Notes: generated by a model from the sequence alone, not told the origin. A DNA stretch of 64,000 nucleotides from Membranipora membranacea (GCA_914767715.1 OU612067.1:26384162-26448161), one strand, 5' to 3'. Positions 37,901 to 50,332 are shown, counted from the stretch's first letter. Translations and numbers: made by a program.

Positions 37901-38282
37901 GGTATAATATGATATGTTGGTATTCGGATCGGTCTTTGACATTACCTTAATGGTATCGAGAGCATGATAAAAAATCTAATCAAGGGCTGGGCTGTAAATA
38001 TTGAGAAACAAGATATGCCTATATATATATAATTATTATTATTTTTCTGCCCATCGAGCCATATATAGGTATATACTTAATAATATGGAAAAAGAATTAA
38101 GTGTACCTTCAAATTTTGAATATATCAGAAAATTATGCTAGTTGTACTAATTATTGCAATATGTTATACAAGGAAAACTTTTCCAGTCCTTACCTGATCT
38201 TTGCCGACTCTCTTGAACAGGAAAGGCTGACATGAGCTCCGTCACCTTTGTCATTAGGATGTATCCTCTTATCCTCAACCAT
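34956..38282 (-). CDS. Type II single-pass membrane protein with short collagen stalk
   Basis: Five coding exons on the minus strand: 38282-38194, 36390-36230, 35860-35753, 35310-35125, 34975-34956. Splice borders and phases agree, giving 187 aa. The ATG (MVEDKRIHPNDKG) follows stops in its frame. Layout: a cytosolic N-terminus of ~50 residues, one hydrophobic segment at ~51-75 (IITAMIVIQAAWLLIYLI) with no signal peptide, a linker with one N-glycosylation sequon (NCT, 117) and Cys118/Cys125, then collagen at ~129-181. The collagen part has 17 Gly-X-Y triplets with one Gly-Tyr break after seven. The tail is GVCDCQ-stop with two cysteines. Membrane collagens of this plan (scavenger-receptor, gliomedin or ectodysplasin style) usually carry a C-terminal domain; none is visible here. 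It probably trimerises at the cell surface; its function is unknown. The last exon is the least certain. Confidence 0.78.
36582..37950. mobile_element. 1.37-kb near-perfect palindrome (foldback/MITE-like element)
   Basis: Two arms of about 670 bp are inverted copies of each other, meeting at a loop of 20-25 bp near 37252-37275. Outer ends read TTAAGGTAATGTTAAAGACC on the left and the near-complement GGTCTTTGACATTACCTTAA on the right. TTAA therefore stands at both ends, as expected for a TTAA target duplication of piggyBac type, although TA or TAA targets cannot be excluded. Arm divergence is low, with scattered substitutions. No transposase frame is present, so it is non-autonomous. It lies in intron 1 of the collagen-stalk gene. 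Confidence 0.9.
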
Positions 38283-39050
38283 ATTATCACAGCTCTGTTC
38301 TGATCCTATGGTTGTCAAACTCTTCAGTGCTTTGGATGATTATTTCTCTAGTTATCATATTGTCCTCTGTTATATAGGGAAGCCCTCCTTTCCTCAGGCT
38401 GCTCTTGTGACTTTTGGCCAAGTTTCACAAAATACTGATCTTGTCATGGTGGTTTCTCCGAGTCACTTAGGTTATTACATCAACACTTACTCATAGAAAA
38501 AATGCATTCATCAGGTTTCATTTCTCTCTATTTTTACTCTCGTGCTCTTACTCATGAAGAAAGGTGTGCAGCCAGGCAGCTTACTTTTCTGTCTTTTTTT
38601 TAATAATGTTATTCAAAAGTGGTTATCTTTTACCACTGAGCCACTACCAAAAACAACATTACACAGCTTCCTTCTTTCCCCGCGAGATAATGTCATAACA
38701 ACCACAACTTCTTGGCTCATTCTTTTCTGTGGGTTTATCTGTTGAGATAATAGCTAGTGAGTCAAATTTAGGCTTTTTCTGCTGTGACAAAAAAACCAAA
38801 ATTTTGTACACATCTTTCTCTCATCGATTATGAATCACCTAGATAATTTATGACTGGAAAATGTACACAGTTGGTTTGCTAGCTAAGACTTTTGGTCACT
38901 GCATAGAATGTGACATGTAAAGAAATTCAGGTAATAGCTTGGTTTAGCACAAATAGTTTAACTATTGGTTCTGACAGCATAGTGGTAATTCCCCATTCTC
39001 CTACCATTTAAATTGGTAGTTTAATGTTGATTAAAGTCAGTTGTCACATC
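38283..39050. other. Intergenic stretch without recognised gene
   Basis: Upstream of the collagen-stalk gene. Open frames at 38248-38496 and 38542-38745 on the plus strand show no family resemblance and read like translated non-coding DNA. The 5' UTR and promoter of the minus-strand gene should lie at its left side. Confidence 0.5.
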
Positions 39051-39054
39051 CCAA

Positions 39055-39220
39055 AGCATGGGCGGCGAAATATTATTTTGCCTTAGGGGCTGGGCCGCAA
39101 TATCTGCGCCAGGATGCTCTCTGTTTGCAGGCAAGTCGGAGCACACCTGGAGGCCAACCAAACTCCAGTAGTTGATGGATTGCAATGGACTCTAACAAAC
39201 TGAGCCACCTCCTACTTGCT
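39055..39220 (-). mobile_element. possible tRNA-derived SINE
   Basis: On the minus strand the sequence AGGAGGTGGCTCAGTTTGTT followed by AGAGTCC near 39180-39215 resembles a tRNA 5' part with an A box (TGGCTCAGTTTGTTAGAG). A convincing B box (GGTTCGA type) was not found downstream, so this is a weak call. Confidence 0.3.
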
Positions 39221-39664
39221 ATCAAAAATCATATCGAAGCATTTTTCTTGAATCTAGCTACTATGTGAGATGATTGCATTCATCCACTTTTATTACAAAC
39301 ACCAAATTTTAAAAGTCAACGTACACCCTCATTGACCGCCTTACTGGATGTAGCTATGTACCTTGCTCAAATCATTATTAATGTTGGTCGATGGTTTAAA
39401 TATTTCACGATAGGAAAAGGTTTCCAAAGGTTTAATATAGGTTTTCTCCCCTGTGTTATCATATTGTGCTGCTAGTTATAATGCTAGTTGTTATTGTAGT
39501 TGTATATAATAGTCTTTATGTGCTATCTTATGCCCCTGTGATGAAGTTTCATACCTGAATAAAGTCTGGTGGCAACCCCCTCCTATATTTTACTTCTATT
39601 TAGAGAAAATGTTTTCAGCGCTCCGGTTGTGTAATTGTTTAAATGGCACAATCTTTCATAAAAA

Positions 39665-39776
39665 AACAGAAAATTAGGAAAATCTGCTGCTGCGAATTGC
39701 CAAAATGGTGGTTGGTTTAAACCCCAAAGTGAACCTATATTTTGCAATCTTACCAATACCGTGATAATGCTGCCAG
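39665..39776 (+). pseudogene. Relic of a GT10 fucosyltransferase exon
   Basis: AAATTAGGAAAATCTGC, then ATGGTGGTTGGTTTAAAC, match the intact fucosyltransferase exon 1 at 45918-45994, with about 24 bp missing between them. Further on, CAATACCGTGATAATGCTGCC resembles the exon 1 end (CAATACCGATAGTGCTTGG). The rest of the gene is absent. This is an older, heavily deleted copy 5.5 kb upstream of the intact array. Confidence 0.7.
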
Positions 39777-40504
39777 ACCAAACTGTGATCTGCTCCCATT
39801 ATAACATAACGAGTATTAGGAAAACCATTCTCTGAGTTACCCAGAAAAAATATGATGACAAAGTTTATCATACTGAGACATCATTTGATTCCCAGAATTT
39901 ATACACTTTTAAAGTGTACAAATGGCAACAAGATATCATAATCCTGCAATTTGTCATTGAGCAGTGAATTTCATCAGCCAGATTAATGTGTTACGCACAG
40001 GGCAAAACTTAGTCCTCCACCATTAATGTATTATGATTCATAGACACCATACAAGCTTATAACCATAGACATGAGGATGTTGCTTTTTTTCTCTTTTTAT
40101 TGGATTGAAACATATTGATAACAGTGTCAAGTGTGCATGTCACAAATAATGCACCAAAGTTCCTTCAGGAGACAAGAGGCTATGTTCAGGGTTGAAATTA
40201 ATTTGTTTCTTCTAAATATTGATGCTATTCAATGGATATTTACTGGCAATATCTACAAGGTATACAAATGAGAGGTTTTAATGCGCTATGAATATGGAAT
40301 GTGGCGCAAGAGACAAAAACACAGCAATCACGATAACCACAATATCACATGTGATGAAAAAAATATCCACATACAAATATGTCATCATGAAGTGTGCACT
40401 AACAATGACCAACAGCAGGCTTAATCTCATCACAAAACAATCGGGACTAAACTTAGTCTCCAATCATTAATAAGTTATGTGCCATTCTAGTTTTTCCCAT
40501 CAAT

Positions 40505-41320
40505 TTAATCCTCAGAAGTTCGTGCTGTCCTGACTGTCTCAAAATTTCCCACGTTGCCTCTGATTTTTAAAAGAGGTGACAAATATGGTAAAACATGGCT
40601 CATCTCTAACATTACCACCATTTCGTAAAATAGTAGAGAATATTCTAACCAGCAAATTGAGAAACTTTTAGATGACTTTATCAGTTTGGTATTAGAAAAG
40701 GTCAAAATATTATCTTTGCAATCAATAAAATGATGGAGCAGCTCTGGAAAATTTTAACAGTAATGCTAAGACCAAGGGTATTTTTTATTGACTTTCCAAA
40801 GCTTTTGATGCTATTAACTATGATATTTTAAACTATAATAATTATCTCTCAGTGGCTTTCAAAGCTCAGCCTGGCTATCTGAACAGGCAACAATTTATAC
40901 AGTTGGGGATGAAAAATCAATTAAACCTATTACAATTATCATTCCACAGGTTTTAACTTTAGATTTTTGGCTATATTTTATTTGACCAATCAATTACTTA
41001 TTGAAAGCTGCTCCTACCCTCAATGTTTTACTTTATGCAGATGACACAAATATTTAAATATTTTCCCAACTGACCAAAATCTATTAGGGCAAGAAATCTC
41101 AATAGGTGAAACTTGGTGCATTGCCAACAGACTTATTTTAGATTGTGCAAAAACTTTCCAGATCATTTTTAAATCACCAAAAACAGTAGAATTGATCTCA
41201 GTTGTATAACACTTCAAATTCAAAATGACACAACATTTTTAAGCATTATTATTGACTACAATATAACTTTTAAGAATCATCTAGGAGATCCCTGCCGAAA
41301 GCTCAACCTAATTTTAAACT
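40505..41320 (+). mobile_element. Decayed LINE reverse-transcriptase fragment
   Basis: Translated piecewise in shifting frames it shows reverse-transcriptase blocks in the right order: FKRGDKYG near 40570, KGIFIDFPK-type sequence near 40780 matching the FDFSKAFD block, LLYADDTNI at 41028-41054, and an IDYNITFKNHL-like segment near 41255. Many frameshifts and stops break the frame. It is non-functional and clearly older than the element at 14.6-19.2 kb. The clade is not determined. Confidence 0.75.
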
Positions 41321-42448
41321 AAAATGTCAACAACGATCGATCGGGGTGTGAGGTCTTTGTTGCGCACTGGCGTGTTACAGTACAGCTAGTTTCTAAAGCG
41401 AGTGAAGATGACTCTCAGACTTGCGTGCCCGATAGCCTGGCTTCCTGTCTATGGGCACAGTGGTAACAGCGGCTGGTTAGGGCGCCTGCCCTGTGCCTCC
41501 ATACTGCCTCGTATTTTTGACCTTTACAGTTGGGCTGTCTTCACTCTAGCTGCAGGCTATCAGACTAACATTTTGCTTTTTTATGAATTACTTCTGCAAC
41601 TATTTAAACTTTAAGCTTCCCCCCCCCACAACTCGATTGCACTTCATCTATATATGTGATTAATTTTATCTCTAGCAATAAACACTCATCAAGTTATGAA
41701 ACATTTAATGTCTTGAAAGGAACGACCATGATGTCGTGAATTTGGTCGGCGGGGAAAATCTCTACATTATCCAGCTACGGTATGGTACTCCATCTAGAAA
41801 AAGGGTGATGATCAATATTATATTATATATTGGATATGCTAATGGGGAGATAAATACCAAGTCATTAACATTGCCGCCTCAAGCTGCTATCGGGTGTTGG
41901 GAGATTGCTGCCTCAGCACAAAGTAGTTGACATCTTACTAGTGTGTTGTCCACGCTATCAGCAGATTTGAAGTCTGGCGTCTCATCGCTGTTATAGAAAC
42001 AGGAACGATCTAATTATCATGCAGCAGCATATGCTTATTATCAGTAGCTGTGAGAATCAATATCCATATCATGCAATCTTTGACTTAAGTTAAATCTTGA
42101 AGTAAACTTGTGGTAGTTTATTGTGTGAAAATTACACTTGATTATGGTCTAGGCTCTAACTCATTGGTCTAGGCAAGACACAAAGCTTCAATCCTCCAAG
42201 TAGCATTAATTCTGTAAACTCTCTAATCTTGTTATATTTCTTTTAAATTAAATAACTGGTTATATACCAATAGGTACAAATGACATTATTATTATTATGA
42301 TGTAAGTTCTTAGTAATTGTTGTTCTTGTTATTGTACCTGGCTGCTATAATAGATCCTTTATGTTCTAATCCCCAAGGTATGGAATTAGTCTATACTGTA
42401 GAATGCCCCTGTGAATATTGTCCATGATACAGATCGTCATAAACAAAA
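41321..42448. other. Intergenic stretch without recognised gene
   Basis: A word GGCTGGTTAGGGCGCCTGCC near 41470 looks like a tRNA A-box region of a SINE and has a weak parallel at 46610-46655, but no element could be delimited. The 70-aa frame at 41402 shows no family resemblance. Confidence 0.4.
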
Positions 42449-42590
42449 TAGTATGCTGATAAAGCTGACTGACATTACTGACAAATTGTATATTTCCCAC
42501 AGCTGATGCTTTCTAAGCTTTACTACCTGCTGACCGGATAAAGTTTCAGCGCAGCTGACTACAACTGTATACTCTGTTCCTGCTTATGTT
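42449..42590. repeat. Segment shared with the fucosyltransferase duplication units
   Basis: About 140 bp starting near ATGCTGATAAAGCTGAC and running to TGTTCCTGCTTATGTT is close to 49850-49985 and 56110-56245, which stand just upstream of fucosyltransferase copies 2 and 3. Here it is separated from copy 1 by a further 2.2 kb. It is probably the same flank in the first unit, with extra sequence inserted or later lost from the others. Confidence 0.8.
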
Positions 42591-42599
42591 TCCCTTGAA

Positions 42600-44781
42600 G
42601 GTATGTCTTACTCAGAAAATCATTATTGAATATAATAAGAGGACTGTCTCAGTTCCACTTTTCCGAATATTATAATAATGAAGTACAGACTTTATTGTCT
42701 CCAAAGAGTAAAACAATGTGAGACCAAAGAATAGTGGGTGTACATGAGAGCTAAAAGTGTGAAAAATGTGTCAATAGTCGGGTGGAAACCTGATACATGA
42801 AACATGATAAAATATGATACTAAAATTGGATAAAGTGCGTTAACAGTTAACACATGACATCAGCTCAGCTGAGCGTGTTGAACGATGACTTGCTCATCTG
42901 AGCAGTTCAATTTTGAACCATGAGTTTATCAGCGAGTCGGTAGGAATGTCTATGATTGGGAGGATGCCAAGGGGATACTGACACAAAATCAGTGGCGTAA
43001 GTGGACTTTTTTCTTTGTGGGTACTCTACTCTTTGGTTTGAAAATCGTTTTCAGAATTTTTTGCAATTTTTTGATCAAATTATGCAGAAATATGGAGTGT
43101 ATATGTAATAGTATGACTGATATCTGGTCAAAAGAGACAACTTGCCACTGTGTTTGAACAGAATCCAGTGGGAACTGTGTTCTAAAGGTTTCCCCTCTAT
43201 ATTTTTTTGCACCAGTTCCCACTCACTCAGAACACTGCACAAAATGTTCTAAGTGTCCTGTAACCGTGGGAGTTGCGCTTGGCGTTAGGGGTCTGGTAAT
43301 CGGTGTCATAGCATTGACAAAACCCACTTTTGTTATAAAACTGCGTTCATGATATATTTACCACTTTATCTAATAAGCTTTCTTTCTAACTGCCTATTAG
43401 CTAAGATCAAAGTGTCACTGCCAATGGCCGATTAGTGCCAGTTCAGTTTTGGCAGCTCGCTGCACACCCACTATTAGGAGGTCCACCATGGCCTCACCTC
43501 TAGGATGCATTCTAGTTTTCTAGGATGTATCACATTCTCAGTATGAGGATTTAAGGCACCTTGCGTCCTTCTTTAGGGGCAGCCCAATCTTCTGTTTCTT
43601 CGCAAACAGCAACTGCGTGGCATTGCTTTCCATACAATGGTGGAAGCTTTTCATGCATTTAGTTTACTGTCACCAAGATATCGAAAGGACCACATCTTTC
43701 TAATCTATATTGTAAGTGGTTCTCATGTTCATATTCAATAGGTTGGGTGCCAGTTGTTAGTCCGTGTCATAATGCATAGCCTGGTTTTTTGTCTGTCCAA
43801 TCACACGAGAGCAGTACAGCCAGTGAGAAACAACTATCTTGCTGCCAGTTTTTAGCCAAACAAGATAGGGGGAGCTCCCTTTTTTATTGTCATAAATGTC
43901 ATATTTGTCATATTTTCATATTTATGCAACCGCACATCAACAGAATGAGAATTAGTGAGGCACAGGTTGGTGTATTATATTTTTATCCACAACTGTTTAT
44001 TTGTTGAGCTAAATGCCACTCACTGATGTAGCTTGTGTAGAATGAGGGCAAAATAGAAATTCAAGATGCGTATATATTAAACATTATAGGCGATAACTCC
44101 TTCTTCATTTATTCCGACACGCCGGTTTTATCTCTATTTGTTGATATATACCCAGTAGGTATACCGCCAGTTCATGCCTGTCAGATAGAGTTACATGAGT
44201 TGATGACTGGCTTGGACATGAATGGGAAAGATTTCGGGATGAAAATTTGCCCACCTTATTTGGCAATGTGGGTTGGCACAATGAGATTGGCAAAATGTTT
44301 TTGGTGTAATATTTTTGGCGAAATACGATTAGCAAAAACATGGCATTGGCAAAATATACGATGGTTTTAAGACGTCGCATGAGCTTTCAGTAATGTTTTG
44401 TGAGATGAATTCAAAATATGATAAATAATAAATGTTGCAACCACTGTCGGCTGTGATTTCTACAGCAATCAATATACTTGCTGTCACAACAACTTCAGCA
44501 CAGAAGATATTTAGATATAGAAACTATGGTCTGTGATTGCCTTGGAAATAAGTGCATTGTACAATGGATTTACTTACCCATTAGGTGATTTGCATGATAG
44601 CATAGAATGCATGAAGCATTGACCAGTCTTAGATCAATCATGATCTAGTTTGCCTGCATTTAGGTTTTTCAGCCGGCGCTGGCTCACCAGTAGAATGGGA
44701 ATGACGAACTGCGCGCATATTGGATAAAACTTGATCTAGACAAGTCTTGTATCGAATGTTGTCAAATCAGGTCAAATCAAT
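42600..44781. other. Intergenic stretch between the shared flank and fucosyltransferase copy 1
   Basis: No intact gene was recognised. The stretch is absent from the equivalent position in units 2 and 3, where the flanking segments are nearly joined. A reverse-strand tract at 43470-43750 has the look of old retroelement coding sequence but shows no firm motif. Confidence 0.45.
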
Positions 44782-44926
44782 GAAAAAAATGTTCCAAAAT
44801 CGGTGTCACTTTCAAATAAAGTAGATAGACACCAACACGGTGATGCTCTTCACATAACACGTGCGTTTCTAATTCTTAATTCCACAGAATTGTAACAGTA
44901 TTAGTAATAGTATAAAATAACACTAA

Positions 44927-45032
44927 TATACATGTTTTAAAATTATATTTAAAGATTAATAGTATACATCTACACTATTATATGTATATTTTGAATTTAT
45001 ATTTGAAGATTTATAGTATACAATTACACTAT
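44927..45032 (+). repeat. 54-bp repeat upstream of fucosyltransferase copy 1 (two units)
   Basis: Two similar AT-rich units of about 54 bp, each ending AGTATACA-(A/T)-CTACACTAT-like sequence, precede the start codon by about 120 bp. Copy 2 has three such units (50173-50332) and copy 3 two (about 56432-56547). The variable unit number in a likely promoter region may affect expression. Confidence 0.75.
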
Positions 45033-45147
45033 GCATGTTATAATATTGTGTGATTTATATTATAGAATAGAATATCATATATGAGGCGACTTGATCTGAC
45101 GTACATAACGGATTTGTGAGGACCGAGCGAAAACACCAGTTGAGAAG

Positions 45148-48100
45148 ATGACTGCCGTTAAAGAGAGTCTGATATCGGTGTATCGGAGCAGCTTCACAGT
45201 TCTCCTTGTGGGCGCATTTGGTATGACTTTGTTGTATATATTGCAAGAACCTGGATCAAGAACACGGTCTTTAACTGCTAACATAGAATTCACAGTAGCC
45301 TCCGAGAGCAAGGAAACGATGAAGGTTTTACCTCAAGAACAGAAAGGGGGTCTGCAAAAAAAAGAGGACAACTCACTATATCGAGAGAGATCATCGTCAA
45401 GTCAAACTTTACTTAGTCAAGAGATGTTATATGCAAAGAATGATTACCCTGAAAACAATGATATTATTCCAAATTTTGATCCATATCGAATGCGATCAAG
45501 TGAACCAATACGCTCTACACTCAAAACCATACGATTTTTAGAAGGATGGCAAAATATGCCAGGTGTTGTGAATTCAGAGTCATCTCGTCTTTTTCCAACA
45601 ACATCACTGGACAGTTGTGGTTATCGGTGCAAGATAGAAAAAGGAACCAGCCCGGCTGGGGCAGATATTGCCATATTTATGGGTGTAGGAATGAATAAGT
45701 TTGCCAAGCCTCCAAAGAAAAGTCAGAATGATATTTGGCTATTTCACACTGGTGAGTCTCAGTATGTCTATATCAATGGTCAATCAAGATGGGACGGTAT
45801 GTTCAACTACTCGACAGCTTATGTACGGGAAGCAGGAAATCATAATACTGGCTGGGCCCAGAAGTTTACGATGCGTCCACAATCAACACATAGAAACTTT
45901 GCAAAAGAAAGGCGGCAAAAATTAGGAAAATCTGCATCTGCAAGTGCCCTATGGTTTGTGTCTAATTGCAAGAATGGTGGTTGGTTTAAACCTCAGAGCG
46001 CCCGCGTGCCTTATGCTCTAGAACTGAGTAAATATATAAATATCAGTGCCTATACACGTTCAGATATGTGCAGGAGACCTCTCGCAACGATCATAAAAAA
46101 AGAAAATAAGGACAAGCAACCAAAATTTAATGACTTTCTATTTTATCTGAGCTTCGAGAATAATGTCTGCAAAGATTATATCACAGAGAAGCTCTGGAAG
46201 ATCCTGTCCATGGAAACTTTTACAATACCGATAGTGCTTGGTGAGTAGTAGAAAGTTGGCATGCTAATGTTATCTTTGTATATGTTTTGTTTTGTGGGTC
46301 TTGATTTAGTTTTTGACAACAGCAGGAGATAATTGAAACATTTCATAACAATTCTGATTGGAAATGTTTTCGGGGAGATCAGGTCAAGATCTTTAGGGTT
46401 ACCACTGACTTAACCGCTTTGAGAAGTCCAGAGAATTGCATTGTGGGATAACTGCTGCCCGAACTTAACCGAGGGGGGTAGGGCGTATTACTCGCTTCAT
46501 TGTGCATTCCAGCATTATCAAAGCCATTAGCCACAGGAAACAAAATGCCTCAGTTACAAAATGTGAGAAACAAGATAAGCATTTTCTCATACCTCGATAT
46601 TGTAGCCTGGACAGGCTGTTAGGGTGGGTGCCTGCCCAGGCTATAGCTAGCGCACACTGGTAATCTCAATATATCATCCACCCTCCGCATCATATCATAT
46701 AACAATCCAATTGTCTTATTCTTGGTGATCAGCCAAAATCTGCTTTATTTTTGCTACTGGCCATTTCACACTGTCCAGATGCAGTTTGATTTTTCTCAGA
46801 TTTCACTCACATGAGAATACCCAAGGAATCTTATAAAGTATCTGGGTTAACTGAGTTACTCACTTTCATACAAGTAAAAGTGACTAAGATATTTTGGTTT
46901 GATTGTAATGTGCCGGACCAATGCTTCCAACAATTCTCATTTCATGTGCCAATGAAAAAGCTTGCAGTTATATTAGACAGATATTGATTTCTCTTGAGCC
47001 AGTTTACCTTTTTCTTACACTCAGCCAGTGATAGCATTTTAATTAGTTTTCTGCATTATACATTATTAATCCTTTAGTTACCTGAGTACGTTGGTTCACC
47101 ATTATGGTTTATGGTTCAGACACATTTGTTTCTGCCAATACGCATTGGCTAAAGAGATTTGTTAAATAAACATTAAAATGATAAAAGGTGGCCAATTTCA
47201 GTGAAATTGAACAATTTCGATATGGTAGTGTTAAATTCTGCAAGTGTAAATATGATACTCTAGTATTTCTACATGCATCATATGTGTGGTCAGGATCCGT
47301 GGAGTTTTGAACTCATTATAAACATGAATTAGGAAACCTCATTAAATAAATAAATTTGTATTTGTATGATAGGGGCAATGGTGGAAATTTCATTGTTTTT
47401 TTCATATTTCAGGTGGTAAGGATATAGAAGATTATTATCGCTTAGCTCCGCCCAACAGTTTTATCCATGTGCGCAACTTCACCTCTCCAAAACATCTCTC
47501 AGATCATTTACAATACATAGCCACAAACGATGACGCCTTCAACTACTATCACCAATGGAGAAATGATTATGTTATGAGCAAAACACTAAAAAAAGGTTAG
47601 CTATTGCAACAATAAAAATAATAGATTCACACCTGCAGCCACAACAAAATCCCTGAAAAAATGATTAATAGTTGTAGCAAGTCTCTATGCCTTCTACAAC
47701 TATGCTTGTACTGTAAAGACTTCAATGGTTTCATTGACTTTCAACGAATCTTTCCGGTATCAGCCTACAAAAGTTCCGTTTTCATTTTTCCTTGGCAAGG
47801 TTTAGGCAAGGTTGTACGGGAGGAAAACTTGAGTTGTGCAGCCTTAACACTAGCCTTGGTATCTGATTGTCCCTTTGTCTTTATAACCAACTACGTTTTT
47901 CAATAACCATATTAGTACATTAATTAAGTGCAACAAAAGCTAAAAAATTCATTTGAGTAGGTAAGAGGTTTAATTAGATAGACTGCTGTGCTTCCAGAAG
48001 CGAGCAGCATTGTCATCATTTGTTTCCTTATAAATATAGTGCTGTCAATCTGTTATAAAATTTAAATTGTCCTTATTTGCAGAACGAATGCTGTGCCATT

Positions 48101-48246
48101 ACTGTATGCTGGCACATGAGCGTCCTCCAGCGGTATGGGAAACATTCAGTCAAGATTTCACCTCAAAAGACTGTAAAAACCTATCAGAGCCAGAGAAATA
48201 CTGTTCCTACTATAACATGACTTGTAATCACCCTTCTTCAAAGTAG
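45148..48246 (+). CDS. Alpha-1,3-fucosyltransferase-like GT10 glycosyltransferase, copy 1
   Basis: Golgi type II membrane enzyme expected to transfer fucose from GDP-fucose to glycans. Exons 45148-46240, 47413-47595, 48083-48246; 1,440 nt, 479 aa. A short cytosolic N-terminus is followed by one membrane segment at ~15-32 (SFTVLLVGAFGMTLLYIL), a stem of ~100 residues, then the catalytic region. GT10 landmarks: WLFHTGES, FNYSTAYVREA and the signature LSFENNVCKDYITEKLWKIL, continuing over the exon 1/2 join into VLGGKDIEDYY, APPNSFIHVRNF and QWRNDY. The cysteine-rich end is CHYCM then CSYYNMTC. The first ATG of the frame precedes the membrane segment and is conserved in all copies. Acceptor specificity cannot be told. 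Copy 2 differs at about 13 residues. Confidence 0.92.
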
Positions 48247-50172
48247 CTGCAGGGGAAGAGTGCACAAACAAAAACATATAGTAGATTTAATCTAGTGAAT
48301 TTGTTAGGGACAGTTCTAATGAAAGTTTGGTTATCTGTATTAAGGCAGTGATGAGATCGGGGTCATTGTCATTGGATGAAACCTCAGCCGGGGGGCCGTC
48401 GGGCGAGGGGCAAAAGTCTGGGGGTCTCAGACTAACTTCTATGCAGACTTTAACCAGCAATAATTCCTAGATAAATTATTGATTGCAACTTAAAGGTGTG
48501 ATCATTTCCTTTCTCCACAGTTTGTGTCTTCCACAGCAGTCAAGTCATGACTTTTTGATCTTATTCACAGAGTGCTAGTCTAGTTATTATTATTATTCAA
48601 TTTCATATAAATGTGCTATAATTATTTGCTTCTTTGAAACAATATGAAGCATGTTTGGTATACCCTGTCTATGATAGCTACTGATGTGAATGGTTCAATC
48701 AAGCTTTTCTAACTCGATGGTTCAATGGAATGAACATGTATATCAGTAGTTGAAAACCAAAGAATGAAAGTCGGTACCTTTTTTAATGGGGCTTTGTTTT
48801 AATAGTGATGGCAACTTCTCACCGATAGCCATCGATCCTCACATATGAGGATCAGAACTTATGGAAAGGCTAGAGTACGGGACTTGGTGTGAGTATTTTT
48901 TACAAATCTTTATTTTTTCTCATTTGTTGATCAGAGTTCACTTCCCTGGGTTTTGAGGCAGTCTACGAGGTTATTCTAAGGCTGGTAAACCCACTAATGC
49001 TACAATGCCCTTGTTAAGTTGTTGGGTTGAGTTGTTGTTGAGTTTATTTGTACATTCGTGATTATCATTTGAAGTGAGGAAGCCTTTATGATAGTACTTG
49101 AATGTTTACACTAAAAATTGTGTCCAGAATTACCCCTTAATAACTTGTACAGCAACATCAGACTTTGTCAAGCTAACCAGGTATACCAAAGTGTAATAGC
49201 GAACATGTTACTGTTACCTGTTACTCCTTGGCTATAGGCTGTCTGAGGAAGGATAACTAATTGATTCCAGAGCATAATTTGATATAAGGAAACTATTACG
49301 CGGTAAAGTTTCCCTTTATTTCACAAGGTGACAAGACTCAACGTCAAGACTCAAAAGAATCCAGAGTCTGTGTCTCAGGATAATAAAACCAGACATTGAA
49401 CACTATAGCGAGAGGAATGCTATCTGTGGAATTTATAACCTTTCCACAACCCTTGAGATATCCTGCTTATAATAAGTAGCCAAAATAAAAAAACAATCCT
49501 CGCCATATTTTACATCAATTCATCCCTCAACCCCACAAAGACTCTCTTGGACGCCTCCTCAATAATGTTACACGATCTTCACTATTCTTTAAAAGTCTAT
49601 TTGTGAGATTCTCTTGATTTTTGTGCTATTATTTTCTTTTTAATGGCATGGTCTTATCTGTGCCTGTGTGACTTTGATCGGCTACAAATAAAGTATAAGA
49701 ATAATAACATGACCATCGTGGTCGTTAACATCAAGTCTAATGTTATGTAAGCCGTGCCATTTCTCTCTGTGCAAAACAAAAAAAGTAGCCACGTCACAAC
49801 GTCATTGTGTGCAACAAGCTCCTATCAGGTTTTTTTTATAATAATAGCATGCTGATAAAGCTGACAGAGATTACTGACAAATTGTATATTTCCCACAGCT
49901 GATGCTTTCTAATCTTTACTATCTGCTGACTGGATAAAGTTTCAGCGCAACTGAGTACAAATGTTACTGTGTTCCTGCTTATGTTAGGTAAGCTAACATT
50001 AGGGATGATCGCTGAGTACACTACTTTGAAAAAAATGTTCCAAAATCGGTGTCACTTTCAAATAAAGTAGATAGACACCAACACGGTGATGCTCTTCACA
50101 TAACACGTGCGTTTCTAATTCTTAATTCCACAGAATTGTAACAGTATTAGTAATAGTATAAAATAACACTAA

Positions 50173-50332
50173 TATACATGTTTTAAAATTATATTTAAAG
50201 ATTAATAGTATACATTTACACTATTATATGTATGTTTTAAATTTATATTTGAAGAATTATAGTATACAATTACACTATTATATGTATGTTTTAAATTTAT
50301 ATTTGAAGATTTATAGTATACAATTACACTAT
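50173..50332 (+). repeat. 54-bp repeat upstream of fucosyltransferase copy 2 (three units)
   Basis: The same array as at 44927-45032 with one more unit. The second and third units are nearly identical, so the extra copy arose by local duplication after or during the gene duplication. Confidence 0.8.

Noticed and set aside
43470-43750. Minus-strand retroelement polyprotein fragment
   Set aside because: It is suggestive of coding composition only; no protease, RT or integrase motif could be named.
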